From NCBI GenBank assembly GCA_001600415.1, contig BCJX01000004.1, positions 1,945,064 through 2,009,063 of the forward strand: a stretch of DNA of 64,000 bases, written 5' to 3'. Each line of letters starts with the position of its first letter. The stretch's first letter is position 1. The notes under the pieces were generated by a model. It did no database searches, was not told where the DNA came from, and worked only from the letters and a program-made list of their open reading frames with translations. Origin of the DNA: Pascua guehoae. Lineage: Eukaryota; Basidiomycota; Tremellomycetes; Trichosporonales; Trichosporonaceae. The translations under genes were made by a program, and so were the position numbers. Shown here piece by piece: positions 1-12,208 of this stretch.

Positions 1-2
1 CC

Positions 3-746
3 ATCCAGGATATCCTCCCGACGTGGCAGTTTTGGACACGGAGCGAGGGGTCGGGCGCGCCCTTGGACGTCGGCTACGACTATTCGACGGCGTTCAACGG
101 CGGCACGTCGCTTTGCTTCAAGGGCACACTCGGCCCCGACTCGACCACGACGGTCCGCCTGTTCAAGACCGACCTCACGGTCGGAGAGAATGACCGCCTC
201 GCGCTCACCATCAAGCCCGCGACAGACGGCGCCTCCATCGAGGTCGGCCTTGTCGGCGCCGACAACCAGACTACTTGGGTACCTCTCGACGAGTCCTGCA
301 CAAAGTCGGATGCAGGTGAGGGTTGGACAACGTACGCCCGCCCCCTCGGCGACGTCAAGAACCCTATCGCGGCCCTCGCCCTCCGCCTCTCGTCAACGTC
401 GACTCTGAACGACTTTGTCATCAATGTCGGCGAGCTCAGCCTCACTCCACCTTCTCCCGAGCCCCCCGAGCAGCCGCAGGGATTCAAAGTCGACGCCTTC
501 TACCCGTCCGGCGACAAGGCCGAGGTATTCCTCTCGTGGCAGCTCTCGGATGCCGTGTGGTACTACGACATCACCAGGGACCGCGCCGACGGCTCGCGCG
601 AGGTCATCGGCCGTATTTACGACGAGGTCTACTACGTCAAGAGCCTGGCGCGCGACGGAAGCGAAGCTCAGACGACGCTCAAACTCGAGGCCGTGGCAAA
701 GGACGGCAGCTGGAGCGAGGCCGCCACGGCGACAGTGTCTTGGTAG
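3..746 (+). CDS. Endo-beta-N-acetylglucosaminidase (GH85-like), C-terminal part
   Basis: This is the 3' end of a gene cut by the window edge; frame 3 is open from base 3 to the TAG at 744-746 (247 residues). The first residues read IQDILPTWQFW, followed about 15 residues later by YDYSTAFNGGTSL. The pair 'LQD-ilPtW' plus 'D-Y/F-AyNGG-SL' is the hallmark of the region after the catalytic barrel of GH85 endo-beta-N-acetylglucosaminidases, which cut the chitobiose core of N-glycans. The rest looks like the beta-sandwich and fibronectin-like tail of those enzymes. The catalytic Asn-Glu residues lie upstream, outside the window. No intron is needed in the visible part. Family assignment comes from motif memory alone, so it is likely but not certain. 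Confidence 0.65.
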   Translation: MQDILPTWQFWTRSEGSGAPLDVGYDYSTAFNGGTSLCFKGTLGPDSTTTVRLFKTDLTVGENDRLALTIKPATDGASIEVGLVGADNQTTWVPLDESCTKSDAGEGWTTYARPLGDVKNPIAALALRLSSTSTLNDFVINVGELSLTPPSPEPPEQPQGFKVDAFYPSGDKAEVFLSWQLSDAVWYYDITRDRADGSREVIGRIYDEVYYVKSLARDGSEAQTTLKLEAVAKDGSWSEAATATVSW

Positions 747-2103
747 TGACAGAGGTTAAGAAGGTCAAACGGTCAAACCAGATATAACAGTATTCCAACC
801 CCGGCTGAATGGAAATCCATGATGTAGTATGTGCCCCATGAGAACGTGCCGAGGCGCACAGCTCTCGGTGTTGTGTTTGTCAGTGTTCTTCCGGCGCCAC
901 TTGTCCGCGAGGGGCGGCACCCAACGCCTCCTCTGTCTGGTCCGTGAGCTGTTCTGCGGTTTATTACCAAGAGTGCAAACATGGCAACACCACCCGTGCG
1001 CTGCACCAGCACCCACTGGCCAGGCATGGGTCTGTGCTCATCGAGACGAAACGACAGTTCCGCGTCGTAAGGCCGCACATAGGAGGCTAGCCGCGTCCTC
1101 GTACAAGAAGCTCTTGGGGGTGGTCACGAGGCCAAGCCAGGTCCCGCGCGATGAGTGACGAGGTTTGGACTGGGAGACGGTGCCCTCACTTAGACGAGCA
1201 CGCTGTCACGCCCAGTTTGGAAGCAGGCGCCGTCCATGAACATGCGAGCACTGGCTTGCCGCCGTCGAGGCCATCGCGCGTCCACTGTTTCTGGGTCTAC
1301 AGCAGAGTCATAGTGTCGTGAGATGAGGTCAGGTTGGAGAGTCACTATCGATTAAGAGTTCTTATGGCGCTATGCGGCATCCTGCAATCTGGTCGCCAAC
1401 CTTACTCTGCCGTCGGCCACATCCGCAGTCTGACAGTTAGCCGAGACGGTGGCAAGGGTTGGGATAGATCGCGAATACGAGGACAAAGAGAGATGGGCCT
1501 GATTGTAACCCGAGGCGTCTCATGATCGGAGTCTGTTGTGATCGTCGTTGATCGTGAGGGGGTGTGACCTCCTACTGCCTGGGTGAGTGCTGGTTTGCAG
1601 AGCATGAGAGCAGAGCAGCAGCAGCGGGTCAGGTGTCTGCCAGGTGGCTTGCCCGGGGCTTTTAATGCCGAGGTGCCGAAGCTCGGCAGAGGACTGGTAG
1701 TGTGCCTGCCCGTGCTGCAGCTCGCCATTTGGGCCATGCTCATTCGTTCCTTAATCTGGAACCTGCGGCATGCAAACTGGTTGGGCACATGGTACAGTCC
1801 GGCCTCCAAGCGGGCGGGCCAGGTGTCCAGGTAGGGAGGCAGGGGATAACCGAGGAGGCTGATGGGTGGGTGACGAGAAGAATGGGTTGGTGACGAGTTG
1901 GGGGTTTGTCACGAGGGGCGCGTAAGTCGTCTTACTCCGGTTAGGTTGGTGCGCCGTACGCCACCACTTTGCTCACTTTCAGAGGCCCCACACCACGACG
2001 ACGACCACCACCACAACACCTGACCACACACAATCCATTCCATTCCATTTGTTGCCCCCTTCGATTTCATGTTCCCACTGTCTCTCGACATCTCACCGCC
2101 GCC
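747..2103. other. Intergenic region
   Basis: I see no convincing coding exon here: the open frames are short, lack recognisable domains and overlap on both strands. It must hold the 3' end of the GH85-like gene and the promoter and leader of the zinc-cluster gene. A C/A-rich stretch (1981-2050) just before the ATG at 2104 resembles the pyrimidine- and CA-rich leaders of other genes in the window. Confidence 0.5.
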
Positions 2104-4948
2104 ATGCCGCCAAGCAACAACGCCATGAGCGAGTCGTCTCGGTCGCGCCAAGGTTCTGAAGACCAACCAAAGCCCTCACGCCGACGCATTAGTCACATCT
2201 CGAAAGCGTGCAATGGATGCCGGCGACGGTGAGTTCGAGCTCGCGCTGTCGTTGTCTCCTCCGCTGACGGGACCAGGAAGATGAAATGCGATGGCGGACA
2301 GCCATCCTGCTGTACGTTGCCGCCCGCATCCACGTTGCTACTCTACTGGGGCGCACCCACTGACCATCCCAGCAATATGCAAGGTGTACAACGAGACGTG
2401 CGTGTACAACCCAGAGCAGGACGGGCGGCGCTCTGCCCCAAAGGCGTATGTCGCGGCGCTCGAGGAACGCGTCCGCGTCCTGGAACGCATGCTGCAGAGC
2501 CATGGCATTGACGGCGAGTCGCCCGTCGTCAAGAAGGAGGCGATAGACCCGGAGGGCCATTCGGCAGACATGGGACTGGATCGCTTGAAGGCAAGTTGCA
2601 GACAGCGGTGTGCACAGAATGCTGACATGGGCCCAGATTGACCAGGAGACGGGCGAGCTGCTCGAGTACGGCCCCACATCCGTCTTCAATCAGTCACCAG
2701 ATGACAGTGTGCGCTCCCCCGCAGCCTCTGGCAGTGCCTCGTCCCCGGGCGGCCCGACGGGGCTTGGCAGCGAGCGGCCAGCGGCGCTGCGCCCCCGGCC
2801 AGTCACGTTCCCGCCGCTCCCGTCGCCAGAGCTCGACCCCGATACGCACGAAGAGGTGCTCCAGCTCTTCTTCAACTACTTTAACACGTAAGCACTCGAT
2901 CACGCGCACCGGTCTGACATCCCGCAGGCAATCATTCTGGGTCAGCGAGAGGCGCTTCCGGCGCGACATGGCGGCCGCCGCGTGCCTCCCGGGCACGTTC
3001 ATCCGTCCGCGCCGCACGGCCTTTTACTCGCCGCTCCTGCACAACATTATCCTCGCTGTCGGCGTGTGCTTTCTCCAGATTGACCCCGCACGGCGCGAGC
3101 AGCTTGGCGCGGCGTTCTCGAGACGCGCCAAGGATCTCATCGAGGAGGAGTGCGAGTCGGCAATGCTCAGCACCGTCTCGGGTCTTTTCCTCCTCGGCAC
3201 CTACCACGGGGTAGTGGCTCGCCAAAGCCTGGGATACCTGTATGCAGGGATCGGGCTGCGGCTCGTGCAGGCATGTGGGTGGCCAATCTGAGCAGGGGGC
3301 TCGCAAAACTGACTGCCAGTGGGACTTGGCACCAACTGCTCGTACTGGGTCGAGAATGGCAGTATTACCGAGGAGACGAGGAAAGCGCGGTACCACCTGT
3401 TCTACGTGGCGTACCACTTGGACAAGTGAGCAACACCCCGAGAGTGACATTTACTGACGACCTCGAAGACTGTGGAGTACCTATGTTGGCCGTGCCCCGA
3501 GCCTGTCCATCTCCAACCACGACATTCCCGTCCCGCAGCCCGACTCGACAGAGGACGACGTGTTGTGGCAGCCGATCATCCAGCCTGCGCGATCGACAGA
3601 CCCGTTTGACCCGCGCATCGGACAGGCCGCCATTGATCTGTCGACGACGATTGCCCAGCGCGCCGAGCCCGTCAAGAGCTGGCGAAGCTCGACGTTTGTG
3701 TGGACGTGCCGGTTGGCCCTCATCAACGAACGCGTCCTCAACACGGTCTACTCGATTGGCTTTGACCCGGCAAGCAACAATGTCCGGCACATTGTGTCTG
3801 ATCTCGAGTGAGTGCAAGCGCTGCGGCTTTTGTGCTTACGACCCAGCGTGTCGGTGGAAAAGTGGCTCGAGTCGTTGCCAGACGAGCTCCGCATGCCCAA
3901 CACAGCCAGGGGAGAAGCACGCACCATGCCGTCGCATATTCTCAACCTCCACATGCAGCACTGCCTTGCAGTCATCCTGCTCCACCGCCCGTGGTTTGCC
4001 GAGCTAAAGGAGGGCGCAGAGTCGCCTGCGGATGCCTCTGTCGCCAAGGCTGAGCGCGCAGCGTGAGTTTGGACACGCGGGAGTGACGCTGACTCTAGTG
4101 CCAAGGTGCTACAGGTCCTAGCAGTGAGTTTCAATGCAACTTTTCTCGCATGGCGTACGCAGCTAACGCCCAGGCGTACCGCAAGTGCCCTGGCCTTCGC
4201 TACAGCCCCATTACAAACGCCCAGGTGACGTTCACCGCTGGCACCGTGTACCTCCTGAGCGCGACGCACTGCACGGCCAAGCAGTCGCGCAAGGTCAAGG
4301 CGTCGATCGAGGGCGTACAGGCGTGCATTGCGGCCCTGGACGAGATGGGCGAGACGCTCAAGTGCGCAGCCATCAGCGCCAAGACGCTGCGGCGATTACT
4401 CGACCAGTCGTACCAGCGCAACGTGTCGCCCCCGCCCAACCCGCCTCCCCAGCCCGCCGCACCGATGACCGACGTGGAGAAGATGCTCCAGAACCCCGCC
4501 ATTGCCGAGCAGCTCCTGCAGCTCGGGTGGGCGCCGCCTCCCCAGCTCGCCAACCAGCCCCCGGCGCCTCCGCAGGGCGGTCCCTTGTCGATGGTGCGTC
4601 TACCTCTGATTCTACCATGTCCTGACGCTCACGTTCCAGACGACGCTTCAGCCCACCCCACAGCGCCAGACCCAGCCACAAATAGATTGGACCATCTTTG
4701 GACCCCTCAACGTACCCGCCACGAGTGCGACGCCTGCGCCGCTCCCCGCGCCAACCATGACAAACCTCGGCGGCGCGAGCCCGCAGTCCATCTACGACAT
4801 GCTCTCGACCTCGTTCTCACCGACAAACCTGAACGTATGGCCGTGGCAGTTTTTGGAAGACCCACAAGGGGGGCCGGGGATTGATGGCAGCGGCATGGGT
4901 GGCCCGGGCATGGATGGGAGTGGCATGGGAGGAGGGCAGGGAGTGTAG
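2104..4948 (+). CDS. Zn2Cys6 fungal-specific transcription factor
   Basis: A nuclear DNA-binding regulator. Exons: 2104-2228, 2277-2311, 2373-2590, 2637-2887, 2928-3274, 3320-3425, 3469-3807, 3847-4062, 4099-4123, 4174-4593, 4640-4948 (796 residues). The binuclear zinc cluster near residues 35-65 is assembled across the first three exons: CNGC, then RRRKMKC, DGGQPSC, SIC and KVYNETC, which gives the C-x2-C-x6-C pattern and the second triad. A coiled-coil-like linker follows (YVAALEERVRVLERML). The middle region carries the fungal_trans (MHR) signature: FFNYFNTQSFW, SPLLHNIILAVG, YLYAGIGLRLVQALGLG, LWSTYVGR. The tail ends in a GM/GD-rich repeat (about 770-796). Intron 3 (2591-2636) has a GC donor and exon 9 is 25 nt. 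The regulated pathway cannot be read from the sequence. Confidence 0.85.
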
Positions 4949-5381
4949 GACTCGGGAGCTATAGAGTGTATGAATACGGGACCCGGAGGGGCGGTATTGT
5001 ATCTTGCAATGTAGCCGTGCCGGTGGTGCTGCGAGGTAGTGTTGCGACAGGACGGCCTGCGGGCTAGATAGACGCGGACGTCGCTGGTACTCTGGACCCT
5101 GGGTGCACGCACCGTACAGCGACGCGGGGTGTTGGTGATGTCGGGGCCGCGGTTTGTGAGCTGGTGCTCAGCCGAGTGGTCGACACCATTGGTGTCGGGT
5201 GTCGCGTCTTTCCGTCATCGAGCACTGAGCCCGGGGTGCCTTTAATCGCTATCATTGTTCCCGTCTCACAGCGATGAACAGAGCCATTGTGTACCGTATA
5301 CACTCTGTCGCGCATGCCCTACAGCAGCCACCGAGCACCATGGATCAGTTCCGAGTCGCACGCCGTCGCGCCTACCTCGCC
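4949..5381. other. Intergenic region between convergent genes
   Basis: This stretch separates the stop of the zinc-cluster gene (+) from the stop of the Ada-like gene (-), so it should contain both 3' ends. I see no gene, tRNA or obvious repeat. Confidence 0.5.
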
Positions 5382-6290
5382 TTAGCTACGCGTCAGCCCC
5401 ACCCCAAACCCCAACCCACCTCTAGCCCTCGCATAAACCTCGGGACTCTCCCCCACGATGCGCTTAAACGTCCGCTGAAAGTGGAATTTACTCATCCCCA
5501 CCATCCCCGCCAACTCCTGCAACCTCGGCACAGCCTCCCCCCTCTCCACGCGCTCGGCGACGATACGCTGGGCATGCGCGACGGCCCTCGCCTGGCGCGC
5601 CTCGTACGCGCTCGCGACGCAGTCGGGCAGACACCGCCGGCACGCCCGGTACCCCCCTGCTTGTGCCTCCCTGGGACCCGCGGCGAAGGACACGTTGGAG
5701 CGGAGGGGGCGGCGCGAGGGGCACGTCGGGCGGCAGAAGATGCGCGTCGACGAGACGCAGTAGACGAAGGCCGAGTCGGCGGCGGGGTCGCGGGCGAGGA
5801 CGGCCGTCCATTTTGCTTCGTCGGTGGGGTACGAGTCGGGGGACAGGCTCGGCGCGGGGGCGGGGATGGACGCGGGGTTGGGGGCGGGGATGGTCGTGGG
5901 GGCGGGACACAGCGCGAACGGGACGAGCGTCGCCGCGTCGCCCGGCCCAGACGCCAGTGGCAGGTCGACGGTCGCCGCGTCCAGATGGCTCAGGTCCATC
6001 CCCGCCAGGTCGAGGCCGAGATCAAGCCCCAGGTCAGACCCGAGGTCGAGGTCGAGATAGTGCATATCTGCATGTCAGCGTCGTCTGGCGCAGTGACTCA
6101 CAGTCGGCAGATAACTCGAACGGCGACGCTGCCGACGACCCCGTCGAGCCGGTCGAGCCGGTCGAGCCCGTCCCCGTCGACGTCGACGTCGAGGCGGCTG
6201 CGCGTCAGTCATGCACCGCCGCGCCAACGTACCCGAGGTATACGCGTTGAAGAGGTCGGGGTCGAAGAGTGTCTGGTTCATCGCGAGCAT
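5382..6290 (-). CDS. Ada-type methylphosphotriester-responsive protein with AraC-type helix-turn-helix
   Basis: Exons on the minus strand: 6290-6233, 6197-6102, 6067-5382 (279 residues). Residues about 120-200 match the N-terminal Ada zinc domain: W-TAVLARD, FVYCVSSTRIFCRPTCPSR, then GYRACRRCLPD. The four cysteines (FC, TC, AC, RC) are those that bind zinc and accept methyl groups from methylphosphotriesters in E. coli Ada. A helix-turn-helix follows (LQELAGMVGMSKFHFQRTFK, then GESPEVYARAR), as in AraC/Ada. The protein stops shortly after, so the O6-alkylguanine transferase domain of bacterial Ada is absent. The N-terminus is low complexity: a Ser/Thr/Gly run in exon 2, then DLGLDL-like repeats and a Pro/Ala-rich linker. 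The start is the first of two close ATGs; 6281 is an alternative. It probably acts as an alkylation sensor or repair factor in the nucleus. Confidence 0.85.
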
Positions 6291-7520
6291 GGTCAAAACA
6301 ATGGATGTGTCGTGGTTGGGGTTGTGGTTGTGGTTGTGAAGCGGTGGGGTGGGGGTATTTATGGCGCGTGGGGTGGCGGGTGACGTCAGCTGCGTTGCTT
6401 TTAATATCGGTTTGGCCGCAACGCGCGCAACGGCGACTGTGCCACATGGCAAATGCGGTTGAGATGCCTCACGACTGCTGAGTAGGACGGTGGTTCGAGC
6501 GCAATGCAGCTCGTCTGCATCTGCTGTGCTCGCCTGCTGTGCCCGCCTGCTGTGCCCGCCTGCTCGGCCACTGAGAACTGTGACAGGAGTGAGGACTGAG
6601 GCTACACTGAGGCTACCTTAATGTCTCGCCGTATGTACACGAGACCGCTGATCACTCCACCAAGGCGGATACGAGCGAGGTGAACCATGCAGTCATCTCA
6701 TCCGCCCGACGGTAGGATATGTTATCCGTACACTAGAAAGCGGCGTGGTCGGTGCATAGTCGACGACGAGTAGTACCAGGACATGTGGTGCGTGTACGAT
6801 ATCATGGACGACCTCGAGAGCGTCGTCGTGTGCGTACCAACGAGATGGCTCAGTGGCTTGGACGTCAGCATGCAACCACGACACAAGTGCCTCACAACTC
6901 GATTCATCAGTGCCGTGATTTCTTTGCAGCTGTACGTGTGTCGCGTTGCGCTCTTGGGCCAGGATCTGGGACACTTTCGTCGATGAACCTGCTGAATTGC
7001 TGAGTTAATGAGCTGCTGAACTACTGAGCTGCTGAGCTACTGAGCTGCTTCAGATACAGGCGAGTCCGGAAAGTCTTGAGACTGTCACTTTGAGCTCGGT
7101 TTAGTCGAAGTTGCGCATGGACACTCTCAGGGCCGATGCAATGGCACGGCAAGTGGACACATCACTGTTTCCTGCTTGTTGTTGTTCCATATGTCCTGCA
7201 CACCTCCTTGTATACGGACTGTGCGCGTCCCCGAGCTTATTATGGCAGTCTCACGACTTTTCGGACACACCTGTACTTGGCTGCTGGGCTGCTTCAGATC
7301 TGGCCTTGTTTTCGTGGTTTGCAGAACGTGGCCAAGCTCGGAATCACTAAGGCGGTACTCATTGTGCACCAGAGACCCAAGACGAACGCCCGTCCAGCAA
7401 CAAAACGCAACCAGTAGCCCATGAAAAAAACATTTAACAGAGTAGTAGCAGTATTCTATAACAATTTCTACGTTTAATTGATTCGTAACCCGTAAAACCC
7501 CTTCTCTCACACCCAGCAGC
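6291..7520. other. Intergenic region
   Basis: It contains the promoter of the Ada-like gene and the 3' end of the permease gene. A short CTG/CTA-type repeat (gagctgctgaactactgagctg) lies at about 7009-7050, and a TGCTGTGCCCGCC repeat at about 6530-6565. I see no supported gene. Confidence 0.45.
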
Positions 7521-9195
7521 CTAGAGAACAAAGCGGAAGCCGTTCTCGCGCTGGACCTCTGTAGGACCGTGGATGCCAATGTCCTCGCCGTTGTCGAGCT
7601 TCTTGTTGAGGCGGACGAGGTACATGCGGATGCCAAAGGCCATGAGCATGACAAAGATGGCGGCGCCGAGGTTGACGGAGAATGCGAGAATGTAGCGCGG
7701 GGCGCCGTTGTAGAGGTACGATGTCCAGATGTTGGCCGTGTTGGAGAAGGCGTTGATGAGGGCAATGGCGCAGGCACGCTTGGTGTCGGATCCGACAATG
7801 GTGGACGAGATCCACGAGAGAATGAGGATACCGGCCGTGTAGCACGAGCCGGGCATGAGCATCATGGCGACGTAGCGGGGGGCCGTCTTTGTGGTCGCGA
7901 GGGCAATGACGTTTGCGATAACGTTGAGGGCAATGGCACCCATGATGTGGAAAGTACGGTCCTTCTTCCTGTCACTGTTCCAGCCGACAATGTTGATGAT
8001 GATGATGCACAGGAGGTAAGGGGGCGCGGTGATGCAGAGCGTCGTGGTGCGGTTGTAGCCAAGACCGGCTGTGACGACGGGGAAGAAGTTTGTGACGGCC
8101 GCACACACCCAGGTGGCCGTGAGGATGATGCCGAGCATCCAGACCTTGGGGTCGCAGACGGCGAGCTTGAGCGCCTGCATGGCCGACATGTCGCTCGAGG
8201 AGTCCTTGGAGCCGTTGTCGGCCTCGAGGCGGTACATGAGGCGGTCGCGCTCGAGCGGGGTGAGCCAGCGCATCGTGGCGGGGCGGTTGGGAATGTAGGT
8301 CATGAAGATGATGGCAAAGCCGACAGTCATGGCGCCTGGAGGGGTTGTTAGTGCCGGTAACGACTAGCAAATAAAAACGTCGCAAACTCACCCTCGATGA
8401 TGAAGAGCCAGCGCCAGCCCTCAAGACCGTGCAGTCCGTCGGCCTCGAGAATGGCAAGCGCAAACAGGCCGCCGAACGCGTTACCGAGCTGCGAGCCAGA
8501 GTAGAGAATGGCGGTGCGGAGCGCCATCTGCTTCTTGGTGTAGAAGAGCGAGAGGAGGAAGACGGCACCGGGGAAGAAGGCGGCCTCGGTGAAACCCAGG
8601 AACAGGCGGCAGACAAGAAGACCCTCGTACGAGTTCGTCGCGCCGGTGCACGCAGAGACGGCACCCCATGCAATGACCCAGCAGCAAATGTAGATTCCGG
8701 GCTTGGAGAAGCGCGACGCAATCATGTTGGATGGGACCTGGAGCGAGACTTGGGCCGTCAGCATGGGGGCTCCCAAAAATGAAATAAACAAATAAATCAA
8801 CAACTCACTGTAACCGACAAAGAGAATGGAGACGCAGGTAGCAAACTGGGTCGTGGTCATGCCCAGGTCGGTCTGGAGACCGCCAATCTTGGCCGCAGAA
8901 ATGTTTTGCCCTGCAGTGTGAGCTTTGGTGCTGGCAACAAGAAGGTTTTGCTCCAAGGTCAATACTCACTGTCGAGGAAGTTGAGAATGTAGAGAACAAT
9001 GAGGGCCGGGAGGAGGAGAATGTCAATCTTGCGAGTGGCCCCCTTGTCAAGACGGGCAATCTCCTCGTCGCTGAGGCCCACGAGCGACTCGGGCATCTTG
9101 ACCTCGAGGTGGCGGTCGACACCATCGTTCAAGACATCGACCTTGAGGTCGTCGCCGTGCTCGGTCTCGAACTTGTCGAGCTCCTGCCTGGTCAT
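7521..9195 (-). CDS. MFS permease, anion:cation symporter (DAL5/allantoate permease) family
   Basis: Exons on the minus strand: 9195-8970, 8910-8809, 8748-8392, 8335-7521 (499 residues). It is a plasma-membrane secondary transporter with about 12 hydrophobic segments. Family motifs are present: LYILNFLDRQNISAAKIGG in TM1, QVPSNM in the second helix, the CRLFLGFTEAAFFPG block, and EGWRWLFIIEG. The central loop and the second half (NRPATMRWLTPLERD; GIILTATWVC; PYLLCIIIINIVGWNSDR) are also typical of DAL5-like carriers, which take up organic anions such as allantoate, nicotinate, pantothenate or aromatic acids. The substrate cannot be predicted. The N-terminus is cytosolic and acidic, with no signal peptide. 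A second, divergent member of the family lies at 44277-46218. Confidence 0.9.
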
Positions 9196-11820
9196 GGCTG
9201 CTGTAATGGTGTGAGGGGAAGTGGTGGTGGTAGGCGGGGTTGCTGCGTAAAGACGAGGGGTTGAAGAGGGGATTGGTGTGGGGGTGGTGGGGCCGATGTG
9301 GGGACCATTATATGTACATGTCGTCGTCGCGCCCCCAATTTTTTTTTTCTTTCTGTCAACATTTTTACTCTACCATGCTATGCCTACCGACGGACGACCG
9401 AAGGACCCCCGAGCTCGGCATCACTGGTGGTATCGAGAGAATCATCCATGTTGAGCCTATCTCGCACTATGGATCAATGGTGCCACACGGGGCGTCGCGG
9501 CTATGGACGGTTTCGCGATGCGATGCCGGCGTGCACACGGGTAGTCGCGGATTTTGCATCCCGTGGCGGCCGGGAATAGGTCGAGCCTGTAGAATTGGTG
9601 GTTTGGTGCGGCAATGATGGGGATGGGGGGCGCCATGGAGGTTAGGGGTGCAAGCTCGCCCAGACTGTTCTGTGGTTGGCTATGTCGATCGTTCGGACCA
9701 TCGACAGTCAGGTGCCACTTTCTTGGCCCCGTCTGTGCCTGCCCACATGCCCAGCAAAGTCATTTGCCTCCACCTACCTCCCTAGAACCTGCTCTGGCTC
9801 TGGTGAAGTGCCCATCGCCAGGTGGTATTCTCAACAAGCCGAAGATACCCCGAATGGCTCGGGTGGTTTCCCCGGTACACTCAGGAACCTAGCCACAGTG
9901 CATATTCCTGGCTCGGACCTCGACTCTGCTTCGTGCTCAACGATGACTGGCTGCACTCGACCATATGACATTCAGGTACTCGAATTGTGCCAGGGCATGC
10001 CAAGCGAGGACTTGCGGGTGCTACTTTCGAACCCCACATCATCTTGGCCCCCACCCGCCAGATGGCACACCCAAGACATCCACCCAGGGATGCGATTAGT
10101 TTTGCCGTCCAAGCCACCGTGCACGCAACCCATACATCTGCCGATTGGAGGCGTCTGGCACCCCGTGGGCGGGGCAACCAGGCAACTCGCGGCTCGGTCT
10201 CGGCTCGTCGCGGCATGAAATGGCATTCATGCCGCCTCGCCTCCACCGTACCACCGTACCACGGTCCGGAGGCCGTAAACTAGCACCAATCGGGCCCGAT
10301 TTTCCGCACGTGAGCGCATGCCCTCGCTTGCAGACGAGTCGGTGGCCGGCAATGGACGGTTCCCCTCCTCTCTTGGCGGATGGGCATTCACGCCAAGTGA
10401 GCAGTGAAGCCACTTGCACGCCGCCGCGCGTGCCGCGTCCGGCGTGTCATGTCTCTAAACCATCTTCTGGGCCAAACGTCAGTTTCCATGACACGCTCGG
10501 CCATCGGTATCCTATCAGCAGGCTGCAGCTCGCTGGATCGCTGGGCCTGCTTACGCCGACGTCGCGTGACCCATTATGCTCACCCCCTTTTCCACCCCCC
10601 TTCCGCTTGTTACCTCCGCAATTCTATTGTAAGCACTCTCATACACCGGAGTGCGTGGGGTGCGTTCATGTCAGCAGTCACGGCAACTTGGCACAAGCAC
10701 GGTGTGGAATGTGACCAGCAGCGTCGTCGTCGTCGTCTGTAATCACGTTATCCCCACTGGGCTCGAAAATGTCAGCATGCGTAAAGAGAATGCTCGCGAT
10801 GTAGCCAGATCAAGAGTAATGGAAACTTTCAACAGCTGTGGGGTCGGGTGTTGAGTGTCCGAATGTCCCTGAAGCGTCCAACCAGAAGAAGTGTTGAGAC
10901 GTTGTTTCGACGTGAGGATGGAAAGGAATCGACGTGGTTCGGAGTGATGGCGAGCAGCCCCAAAACCAATGACACTCGCCATGTATCGGGAAGCATGGCA
11001 AGTTGGCGAAGAGAACAAAATCGTGGTTTCCTTCAGTGCTGTCAGAGTCTGGTGACGCCGGCGGGGTGATGAGTGTCGATGCCGTGGGACGTTTCATCGT
11101 ACGAGGACGAAGTGGGATGGACTGGGTCTGTTTATTGTTCTCGTCGACCTCGTCGCTTTGGTTGTCTACTTGGCCTGGTAGAGCCCCATTGGAGATGGGC
11201 TCTGAGTGGTGGCCGGATCGTCAATCGGACCATGTCTACGTCATGATGCCCTGCGACATACTGATTAACTGGACAAGGTGCTGCTGGCATGCACGTGGGG
11301 TTACTCGTGTCTGTGTGCGCGAGTGGGGCGGCTCAGTTATCTAGGCGACTAGGCCCAGGACGTGTCTGTCCCAGCTGCCAGGTGTGATACTGTTCAACCC
11401 CTCTCGATACGAGAAGGGTTTGCCGTCGAGTTAAGCATAAGCCTGGCATGCCGCGCAGCCTCACCTTTGTTGGAACCACATGCTGGTACCGCAATGCCAG
11501 TGCAGACGGCCAGAGTTGTGTTGAGCCCCGCTGAAACAAAAGAGTGGGCCCCAGGGTCACGCCCATTGTGATGCATGCATGATCATACTGTACCATCGTA
11601 TCATGTATGATCTACAGAGCCAGTGAGTTAGTGAGGCCAGTGAGGCCAGTGACCAGGTCTAGGGTGGTGTGATGTGCACAAAGGAGTACGGGAAGAGGCA
11701 CAAAGGGATACCGTGTCCACTGATGTGATGACAATGGTCGTTTACTGGTTGAAACCACGCCACAATAATGGCGCCACCACCACCAAACCACCCCAATGGA
11801 GACGAGGTGCAAGTGAGCAG

Positions 11821-11867
11821 CAGGTGCCCAGGTGCCCAGGTGCCCAGGTGCCCAGGTGCCCAGGTGC
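11821..11867. repeat. CAGGTGCC tandem repeat
   Basis: Nearly six perfect copies of the 8-bp unit CAGGTGCC stand head to tail, about 540 bp upstream of the Cdh1-like start codon. Each unit contains a CAGGTG E-box-like core. Confidence 0.95.
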
Positions 11868-12208
11868 ATGTGCGGCGCGGCCATGCAGGTAGGGGACTAA
11901 GACGCGGTGGCTGAATTGTTGGCGGGACCAAATAAAGGGCGCGTCCGCAGCATGGCGGTTAGGGGCATGCGTACGGTGTGCAGGACAGGAACCAAACCAA
12001 GTAGTTGGCAAGACGGGGGTGGCCAAGATTTTGCTTCCGTTTGGTTTGTTGGTGCACACACACCACACACACACGGTCTAGTCTAGTGTAGTGTGCTCGT
12101 CGCCGCCTCCCACTCGATCGATCGTCGCTTCCTTTCTTCCTTGTCGTCGCATCTCCCTCCATCTCATCCCCACCTTCTCCTCCTCTCCGCTCGTCACATT
12201 TGTCCCCC

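Noticed and set aside
5274..6383. Plus-strand 369-codon frame opposite the Ada-like gene
   Set aside because: Arg/Gly-rich shadow; the minus strand carries the recognisable Ada zinc domain and HTH.
7569..8351. Plus-strand 260-codon frame opposite the first permease
   Set aside because: Gly/Val/Asp-rich antisense shadow of hydrophobic codons.
9676..10714. Overlapping open frames of 180 and 189 codons in the long gene-poor region
   Set aside because: Composition is like random GC-rich translation, there are open frames on both strands, and no domain or splice logic is seen.
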